From: a virus
Length of the DNA stretch: 27,233 bases
Reading direction: 5' to 3' (one strand)
IMG/VR virus record: IMGVR_UViG_3300042569_002501
Span: 1 to 27,233 of that record
Notes under the pieces: model-generated
Told to the model about the DNA's origin: nothing
Database searches by the model: none
The model's input: only the letters and a program-made list of their open reading frames with translations
Program-made: the position numbers and the translations under genes
Part shown: in pieces, positions 21,880 through 27,233 of the stretch
Numbering within the stretch: the first letter of the stretch is position 1
Layout: every line of letters starts with the position of its first letter

Positions 21880-22835
21880 TGCCCCAGCATGATATGATTC
21901 TTGATAACGCATCCGGTGCGGCATTCCGGGCTGATGCGAACGCCGCCCTGGCCGCGCTGGCCAGCACCATGAAGGGGCCGAATGCCCCGCCTGCGCCCAT
22001 CGCTGGCATGATGTGGCTGGATGATGATACGCCCAGCGCATCGGTCTGGACCCTAAAAATCTATGATGGGGCGGATTGGTTGGCAGTTGGCTTCTTTGAT
22101 ATTTCTGCAAATACCTTCGCCCCGGCGATCGCAAGGCTTATTTTGGATAATGGGTTTTCTACGGTGCCCACATTTTCGTTTTCTTCTGATAGTGATACGG
22201 GGATTTATCTAAAGTCTGATGGTGTGCTGGCCATTTCCTGTGCCGGCGTGGAGCGGATGACGATTTCCGCGGCCGCGTTACTGGCTGCAAGTGCAGACGC
22301 GAGATTTGAGAAAAGCAATGTGCGCCTGCGGCTGGTGTCCAGTGTCGGAACGCCTTCAACCCTGATCGGTGGCAGCGATTCGGCTGCTAGTTTTATGGGG
22401 ACCGAAACCAATACCCGCTTTTATATGATGACTAACGGCGTGGAGCGCATGGGTGTCGCGGCCAGCGGGGGGGTGGATGTAGCGGGTAACCTCAGTTTCA
22501 ATTCCGGCTATGGTTCCGCCGCGCTGGCCTTCGGTTGCCGCGCCTGGGTAAATTTTAACGGGACCGGCGCGGTGGCTATTCGCGGCAGCGGCGGCGTCAC
22601 CAGCATCACTGATAATGGGTTGGGTGACTACACGGTGAATTTCAACTTCACCATGCCAGGGACAAACTACGCGGCGGCTGTATCTGGTGGTAGCGCGGGC
22701 ACTTTGGCCAGCGCGAATGCGGCAACCGCTTGGCCAGCAATTTATTCAACGACTTCATTGAGGATTGGTGTTTCTGACAATAGTACCGACACCAATGTAG
22801 ATGTCGAAAATGTGAACGTGATTGTGGTGCGATAA
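21879..22835 (+). CDS. tail fibre protein
   Basis: The product is 318 residues and starts in a TGATG overlap. The N-terminal 85 residues ('MPQHDMILDNASGAAFRADANAALAAL', 'PAPIAGMMWLDDDTP', 'LKIYDGADWLAVG') are the common anchor of phage fibres that begin with a particle-docking module. The middle (about 95-215) has fibre-type short repeats ('GVERMTIS', 'NGVERMGVA', 'SSDSDTGIYLKSDGVLAIS'). The last third ('NFNGTGAVAIRGSGGVTSITDNGLGDYTVNF') is the frequent C-terminal domain that may bind receptors or trimerise. Between about 22080 and 22260 the DNA is richer in A+T than its neighbours, as often seen in exchanged fibre segments. Confidence 0.83.
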   Translation: MPQHDMILDNASGAAFRADANAALAALASTMKGPNAPPAPIAGMMWLDDDTPSASVWTLKIYDGADWLAVGFFDISANTFAPAIARLILDNGFSTVPTFSFSSDSDTGIYLKSDGVLAISCAGVERMTISAAALLAASADARFEKSNVRLRLVSSVGTPSTLIGGSDSAASFMGTETNTRFYMMTNGVERMGVAASGGVDVAGNLSFNSGYGSAALAFGCRAWVNFNGTGAVAIRGSGGVTSITDNGLGDYTVNFNFTMPGTNYAAAVSGGSAGTLASANAATAWPAIYSTTSLRIGVSDNSTDTNVDVENVNVIVVR

Positions 22836-22846
22836 GGAAACCCGCC

Positions 22847-23239
22847 ATGCAAGCCATCATCTCCCCGAATCAAACCTCCATCGCGGTCATTCGCCCGCTT
22901 GAATGCGGCCTGACCATTCAGGAAATCGCGCGCAAGGATGTGCCCTTCGGCGTCCCGTACCGCATTATTGATGCTGCACTGATCCCTGAAAACCGCACAT
23001 ATCGCGATGCCTGGACGGCAGATTTTAGCGCCCCAGACGGCACCGGCCTTGGGCCGCATCGCTGGTGGATTGGGCAATTCACGGCGGAAATCGCGCAGCT
23101 TGAAGCGCGCATTGCCCCTGCAGAGCAAGACGCTGCGGCGAAGTTTGAGGTAGATCGCGCGGCTGAAATCGCCGCGCTGCAAGCCAAGATCGCCCAAATG
23201 AAGGCCGAGGTTCTGGAAATTGAAGGGGTGCAGCTATGA
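22847..23239 (+). CDS. phage tail-associated protein with C-terminal coiled coil, 130 residues
   Basis: The gene has AAGGAAA before ATG 22847. The N-terminal domain has 'ALIPENRTYRDAWTADFSAPDG', a segment often found in small proteins encoded after phage tail fibres. Residues about 78-128 ('IAQLEARIAPAEQDAAAKFEVDRAAEIAALQAKIAQMKAEVLEI') form a coiled coil. This could be a fibre chaperone or part of the fibre tip. The ATGA overlap with the next gene links the pair. Confidence 0.66.
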   Translation: MQAIISPNQTSIAVIRPLECGLTIQEIARKDVPFGVPYRIIDAALIPENRTYRDAWTADFSAPDGTGLGPHRWWIGQFTAEIAQLEARIAPAEQDAAAKFEVDRAAEIAALQAKIAQMKAEVLEIEGVQL

Positions 23240-23538
23240 TCACGATTGACGCAGCGAAGGCGGCAGAAATTGACCGCCGGGCAGTGCCGCAGGAAGTGTC
23301 CAACTTCCAGGCCCGCGCCCTGCTGATGGGCATGCCGGGCAGTGCGCAGGGCCGTAGCCTGTTCCAGGATGTGGATGATGCGCTCCGCGCCCTTGGCGGG
23401 GTGGAATGGCAAGCGTGGGAATACACCACGATCTTCCCGCGCAACAGCCAGCTTATCGCCACACTCGGCACCCAGCTTGGGCTTACTGATGCGCAGCTTG
23501 ACCAGATGTTTATCGCCGCCGCGGCGGTTGGCGTCTGA
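23236..23538 (+). CDS. small conserved phage protein, 100 residues, unknown
   Basis: It starts in an ATGA overlap with the preceding gene and ends in a TGATG overlap with the next. The pattern 'AVPQEVSNFQARALLMGMPG' followed by 'LFQDVDDALRAL' and 'LGLTDAQLDQMFIAAA' recurs in small proteins next to the fibre and lysis genes of many phages. The protein is helical and has no signal peptide. I know no function; a fibre-related or virion role is possible from its coupling with the coiled-coil gene. Confidence 0.66.
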   Translation: MITIDAAKAAEIDRRAVPQEVSNFQARALLMGMPGSAQGRSLFQDVDDALRALGGVEWQAWEYTTIFPRNSQLIATLGTQLGLTDAQLDQMFIAAAAVGV

Positions 23539-23924
23539 TGAAAAAGCTTCGCCTGATCCTGGCGGAATTGGCAAGGCCGGGCGCGCAGCGTGATAGCTGG
23601 TTTGCCTGGGCGGCTGGGCAGATGGCGCACGCCTTAATCGGCGCGGTGCTGGCTGGTGGGGCGCTGTTCTTTGTGCCGCCGCACACGGCCTTTCTGGCTG
23701 CGGCGCTTGGCTATGCGCTGGGCAAGGAAGTGCCTGACTTCTTCCGCGCCCCCGGCTGGGCCAATGCGCGCGATTGCACGCAAGATGCGCTTTTTGTGAC
23801 CGCTGGCGCGGCGCTGGCCGTGGCCATCGCCGGCGCGCATGAGCGACTGTTTTTGGTTGCACTGATCGCAGCGGCCATTGGCCTTTGGTTGGGCGTTTCC
23901 GCGCGGCTCAAGCCGCCAATCTAA
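23538..23924 (+). CDS. multi-pass membrane protein, possible lysis function
   Basis: The 128-residue product has a basic N-terminus (MKKLRLILAELARP) and three to four hydrophobic segments, around residues 28-45, 48-65, 85-102 and 104-122. The segments are rich in Ala/Gly. It precedes the holin candidate, so it may belong to the lysis cassette as a second membrane component or antiholin. The segment 'YALGKEVPDFFRAPGWANARDCTQDALF' is a charged loop. The hydrophobicity is clear; the lysis role is only inferred from position. Confidence 0.62.
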   Translation: MKKLRLILAELARPGAQRDSWFAWAAGQMAHALIGAVLAGGALFFVPPHTAFLAAALGYALGKEVPDFFRAPGWANARDCTQDALFVTAGAALAVAIAGAHERLFLVALIAAAIGLWLGVSARLKPPI

Positions 23925-23949
23925 TCCTGTATCCGTAAGGAATTCCAAT

Positions 23950-24252
23950 ATGGCGGAAGATTCACTTGGCTTTATTGCCAAAGTGGCGGCGGCTGCGGCT
24001 GGCATGGGCGCGGTTGTGCGCGTGGCCTTCGCCGCGCAGGGCGGCGCGCGTGGCTGGCGGCTGGTGATTGAAGCCTTTGTTGGCGCGGCGCTAGGGGTTA
24101 TCGCCGCCGCGGCTGCGGTGTGGCTTGACCCGGCCTTGAAGGCAGATTCCTGGGCGATTTTCATCACCGCCGGCGCGGCTGGCCTGGCTGGTGCCATGGG
24201 CACGCGCGGGTTGGATTTAATGACCGAATGGCTTTCGCGGAAAGCGAAGTAA
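23950..24252 (+). CDS. holin candidate
   Basis: This 100-residue protein starts at ATG 23950 with AAGGAA eight bases upstream; the frame is open upstream but out of gene context. It has three probable membrane segments (about 9-28, 38-58 and 67-85), small residues in each, and a charged C-terminus ('MTEWLSRKAK'). This is the usual design of class I holins, which form lesions in the inner membrane at the end of the lytic cycle. 'FITAGAAGLAGAMGTRGLDLMTEWL' resembles the C-terminal part of known phage holins. No endolysin gene is seen beside it; the next gene is the large tail-type ORF. Confidence 0.65.
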   Translation: MAEDSLGFIAKVAAAAAGMGAVVRVAFAAQGGARGWRLVIEAFVGAALGVIAAAAAVWLDPALKADSWAIFITAGAAGLAGAMGTRGLDLMTEWLSRKAK

Positions 24253-27233
24253 ATGGCTAACCAAACCATCACAACAGCCGTCAATTATGACAGCGCCGCG
24301 ATCTCGGGGCTGCTGGACGGCGAAAGCATCACGATCAACGGCGGGTCGCTCACGATTAACGCTGACACGCGCTGGAACCAGCAGGCGGCGGTTTTTGGCA
24401 ACATCCCGGTGTCGTCAACCTTGGGTGGCGTGGTGGCGATTGATGGCACTCAGATATGGGAAGTGCCTTTCTCTGTGGCCGTGGGTCTTGTCCCGACACA
24501 AGCCGCCCTTGGGTCCAATACGGTTACAGGAGGTACCAGCGGCGCGACAGGCGAGCTTACCCGTGTATGGGCTAGTGGATCGTTCACGCCTGCCACGGCG
24601 GGCGGTGCGATGCCTGCGGCGGGCTTCATCAAGCTAAGGTCCAAGACCGGGAATTTCCAGGCTGGCGAGACCGTAACGCTACCGGGGGGCGCTACGATTG
24701 TCGCCGCCAATGCGGGCAAGCGAAGCTGGATTCACGTTGTTGGGGCAAGCGGCTCCACCATGACTACGCCTCGCATGGCGAACGCCACCGCGACGGGGGA
24801 CTGGCACGAAATTGGCACGACTGACGGCACTGACAATCAGACAATCCAGATGCCTGTGCGCGACGAATTTCCCGCCGTGCAGGTTGAGACTGCGCCGGGA
24901 TCGGGCGTTTATGAGTGGTGGGCCAATGCCGCCGATGCGTGGAATGGCCTGTACCCAAATACAGACCTAGCTTCGGGGAACACGAACACAACCTTCACGA
25001 GAAACGCAATCGCCGGCCCTCCGAATTATCCAGCGGCGGAACGTGTGCGGGAGACTGCGGCAAGCGGCGTCCACTCGTGGAACGGCCAGAATTTGCAAGC
25101 GCTACAGATGGAAGGAGGGTCGTATACTCATCGCGCAATCGTGAAGCAGGAAACGCGCCAATGGTGCGTCGTGCAGCTTTCCACCAACGGCGGTGCTGAC
25201 CGATACGGTGCGCTTGTGGACATGGCGGCGGGTACCATTATCGCCAACCCTAGCGTCGGCTCGCCAACCGGCGTCAGTTCTTCTATCACTTCGCTGGGCG
25301 GCGGCTGGTATGAAGTCAGTGTGACGCTGAACCACATTAACAACACCAACCTGACTAGCTTCGTCGCCCTGGCTGACTCTGCGACCCCGACCTATTCAAG
25401 CGGTCTGCCAACCTACACCGGCAGCGTTGCGCAGGGCATGTATGTGGGGTTTTGGACTGTGATCCAAAACAGCCACGCCTTCATCCCTACCGACGTGCGC
25501 GGCAAGTTTTTCTACTCCGATCCCTTCGCCGGCACCATTCAGTTCGCCAAGCGAGGGACAAACAATGCGGGTTTTAAGCCTGCCTCTGGTCTGAAAATCA
25601 GAATCCCGAACGTCATCCTTGGAACGTCCACGGCGGCAGACTACACCGCTCAATATGTTTCGTATCAAGCGCGGTACGTTATGAATATCTCGGGGGGTGT
25701 GTTCAACCAAGACACTGTCGCTTTTGGTTGGCAGTTGACAAACGTAACTCCCATCACGTTCACCCTCAAGAACTCAGTTTTTGCAAATACTCTGTCCATC
25801 TTAAACTTCTATACTGAAATTCGAAATTCGTGTATCGCGCCGGTTCTTTACCAAAATGGTAGCGGATTGGTGCTTCAAAACAGCGCGAATTTATTTCTAT
25901 ATGACTCTAGGATTGTGCGGGCATTTGGTGCTGCTTTCCAAACTATAGCTTCAGCAAATATCAATGCGTATAATTCCAGATTTGAGCAGATCAAGCAGGG
26001 GGTGCAGGGCCGGTCACAGAGAACCGCTGCTGTTGGGCAGCTTCCTATTCTGGTACAAGTGGCGTCGTCTGGCGGCGAATTTGTGAATTGCACGCTTGTC
26101 GGGGGCGCGGCCAGCTTCAATGTGCAGAATTTTGCTATTCGGAACCCGACGCATTGCGACAATATGACCGGCACCACACCTGCCGTGGCATCACGAGCGA
26201 TTGGTGTGCAAGGCACGAATATCTTGGTTGATGGCCTGTCTGCTCTTGCAGGAATAGACAATAACCACCCATTCACTGATTATATCGGCACAACAGGTTT
26301 CACCGCCAATCTCACCGTTCGGAACATTGGCTCTCCCGCCGCCCCGCTGAACGCAGGCACGATCAACCCCGCTGGATATATTGTCTCAGTTGGCGCGGCA
26401 GGGACAACCTCCGAGGTGCGGCGGTGCTACGCGGTTAATTTGCGGCTGGGCGTTATTCAGCAGGCTCTTTCTACACCGGTTTTTGCCGCCTATGATGTCT
26501 GGGGCGATGGCGCTACACCGCAAACCATAGCGACGGCAAACGCCATTTCGCGCGGCGGTCGCTGGACCAACCAGCGTGTAGGGGCATCGGGCAACGCAGG
26601 CTCGCATTGGGACGATGCGTATAATTCGACCACTACTGGCCGAATTACCATTATGGCTAACGAGCCAACACTTGCGTCAGCAGCGCAATGTTCGGCAACA
26701 CTTGGCATAGGCTCTGGCTTCAACGGCTCTGGCTCGATGATTATCTCGCGCCTGACTGATATGGTGAACTGGACCACGCCGCTCAAAATGTATGGACATA
26801 CCGTCTTCGCGGGTGGGTGCGCGGTTACAGGTACGGACTGTCAAAACCTGATCTTCGAGTACAAGATTGATACCGGATCGGGCTACGGCGCCTCCTGGGC
26901 GTTCCTTGCGAATACCGTGCGCCGGGCGAGCGGCGGTGTGCTTGGCGGCAACACGGTCACGGTCACCACGGCGGATCGCACTGCCCTGACGCGCCAGCCC
27001 CAAGTAGGGGATTTCGTACAGACAAGCCTATTCAAACTGCCAGCCAATACGACCGTCACCAATGTCGCGGGCGATGTCATCACCTGCTCGGCCAACTTCA
27101 CGGCCAACCTCGCGGCAAACGAGTTTGTCACCTTCTCGCCAGTCAATGTGGCGGTGGTGGCGGCGGATGGGTATCTGCTTCAGGTTCGCACCTACCCGAC
27201 CGTAGCGGCGGCGACCACGCTGCTGACCTCGCT
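24253..27233 (+). CDS. very large beta-rich tail spike/receptor-binding protein (3' end outside window)
   Basis: The frame is open without a stop from ATG 24253 (directly after the holin stop, TAAATG, with GGAAAG upstream) to the end of the window: 993 codons and counting. Residues 1-235 begin 'MANQTITTAVNYDSAAISGLLDGESITINGG' and contain 'GFIKLRSKTGNFQAGETVTL' and 'FPAVQVETAPGSGVYEWW', a pattern I recall from large phage tail proteins. Residues about 237-405 look like a carbohydrate-binding-module-type beta sandwich ('YTHRAIVKQETRQWCVVQLS', 'SITSLGGGWYEVSVTL'). From about 413 ('TDVRGKFFYSDPFAGTIQFA') the first domain seems to resume. Residues about 440-860 are Ser/Asn/Thr-rich short strands, as in a right-handed beta helix. 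It may bind or degrade surface polysaccharide. Confidence 0.8.
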   Translation, partial: MANQTITTAVNYDSAAISGLLDGESITINGGSLTINADTRWNQQAAVFGNIPVSSTLGGVVAIDGTQIWEVPFSVAVGLVPTQAALGSNTVTGGTSGATGELTRVWASGSFTPATAGGAMPAAGFIKLRSKTGNFQAGETVTLPGGATIVAANAGKRSWIHVVGASGSTMTTPRMANATATGDWHEIGTTDGTDNQTIQMPVRDEFPAVQVETAPGSGVYEWWANAADAWNGLYPNTDLASGNTNTTFTRNAIAGPPNYPAAERVRETAASGVHSWNGQNLQALQMEGGSYTHRAIVKQETRQWCVVQLSTNGGADRYGALVDMAAGTIIANPSVGSPTGVSSSITSLGGGWYEVSVTLNHINNTNLTSFVALADSATPTYSSGLPTYTGSVAQGMYVGFWTVIQNSHAFIPTDVRGKFFYSDPFAGTIQFAKRGTNNAGFKPASGLKIRIPNVILGTSTAADYTAQYVSYQARYVMNISGGVFNQDTVAFGWQLTNVTPITFTLKNSVFANTLSILNFYTEIRNSCIAPVLYQNGSGLVLQNSANLFLYDSRIVRAFGAAFQTIASANINAYNSRFEQIKQGVQGRSQRTAAVGQLPILVQVASSGGEFVNCTLVGGAASFNVQNFAIRNPTHCDNMTGTTPAVASRAIGVQGTNILVDGLSALAGIDNNHPFTDYIGTTGFTANLTVRNIGSPAAPLNAGTINPAGYIVSVGAAGTTSEVRRCYAVNLRLGVIQQALSTPVFAAYDVWGDGATPQTIATANAISRGGRWTNQRVGASGNAGSHWDDAYNSTTTGRITIMANEPTLASAAQCSATLGIGSGFNGSGSMIISRLTDMVNWTTPLKMYGHTVFAGGCAVTGTDCQNLIFEYKIDTGSGYGASWAFLANTVRRASGGVLGGNTVTVTTADRTALTRQPQVGDFVQTSLFKLPANTTVTNVAGDVITCSANFTANLAANEFVTFSPVNVAVVAADGYLLQVRTYPTVAAATTLLTS

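Noticed and set aside
24287-25199. Short plus-strand frames (24287-24637 and 24915-25199) and several minus-strand frames overlapping the right-end tail gene
   Set aside because: All are shadows of the 993-codon open frame from 24253, which has phage tail-type content throughout.

Overview
The window is the early-to-late part of a temperate, lambda-like siphophage genome, almost certainly a prophage or phage of an alphaproteobacterium. The host inference rests on a GcrA-family regulator (a family essentially confined to Alphaproteobacteria), a high G+C content with strong G/C in third codon positions, and tail and assembly families (DUF6441-like, DUF6950-like) that are common in alphaproteobacterial phages. 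A preference for GAA over GAG in a G+C-rich background would suit Acetobacteraceae or other Rhodospirillales, but that is a guess. No integrase, attachment site, tRNA or CRISPR array is visible, and both ends of the window cut through genes.

Left part (1-5587), early and regulatory region. It opens with the end of a Cro/YdaS-type repressor. A small lipoprotein gene follows on the opposite strand, the only minus-strand gene I support. Then comes a tightly overlapping plus-strand operon: a CII-like DNA-binding protein, a 43-residue ORF, GcrA, three small unknown proteins and a 607-residue P-loop ATPase that is probably the replication NTPase. Directly after the ATPase gene lies a 288-bp non-coding block. 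It has nine exact copies of an octamer in both orientations, a large palindrome, an A+T-rich stretch and a five-fold tetranucleotide repeat, which together look like an iteron-type replication origin. The next gene (4907-5587) sits where lambda has its late regulator Q.

Junction (5588-5802). A consensus -35 box, a strong intrinsic terminator about 50 bp further on and then repeats just before the terminase genes recall lambda's late promoter/leader terminator and cos region.

Right part (5803-27233), late operon, all on the plus strand. The order is terminase small and large subunits, gpW-like joining protein, lambda-family portal, fused prohead protease/major capsid protein, head-tail connectors, DUF6441-like protein, tail terminator, tail tube, tail assembly chaperone with a very clear programmed -1 frameshift (slippery heptamer plus long stem-loop), tape measure, tail-tip proteins (M-, L-, K- and J-like positions), tail fibre, small accessory genes, a membrane protein, a holin candidate, and finally an ORF of more than 993 codons that runs off the right edge and looks like a large beta-rich receptor-binding or tail-spike protein. 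No endolysin is seen; it may lie further right. Most neighbours overlap by ATGA or TGATG, which points to translational coupling throughout.

The most interesting points are the iteron/palindrome block at 4619-4906, the frameshift signal at 15264-15311, the Q/leader-terminator-like layout at 4907-5665, the phage-borne GcrA, and the giant modular tail protein at the right end.
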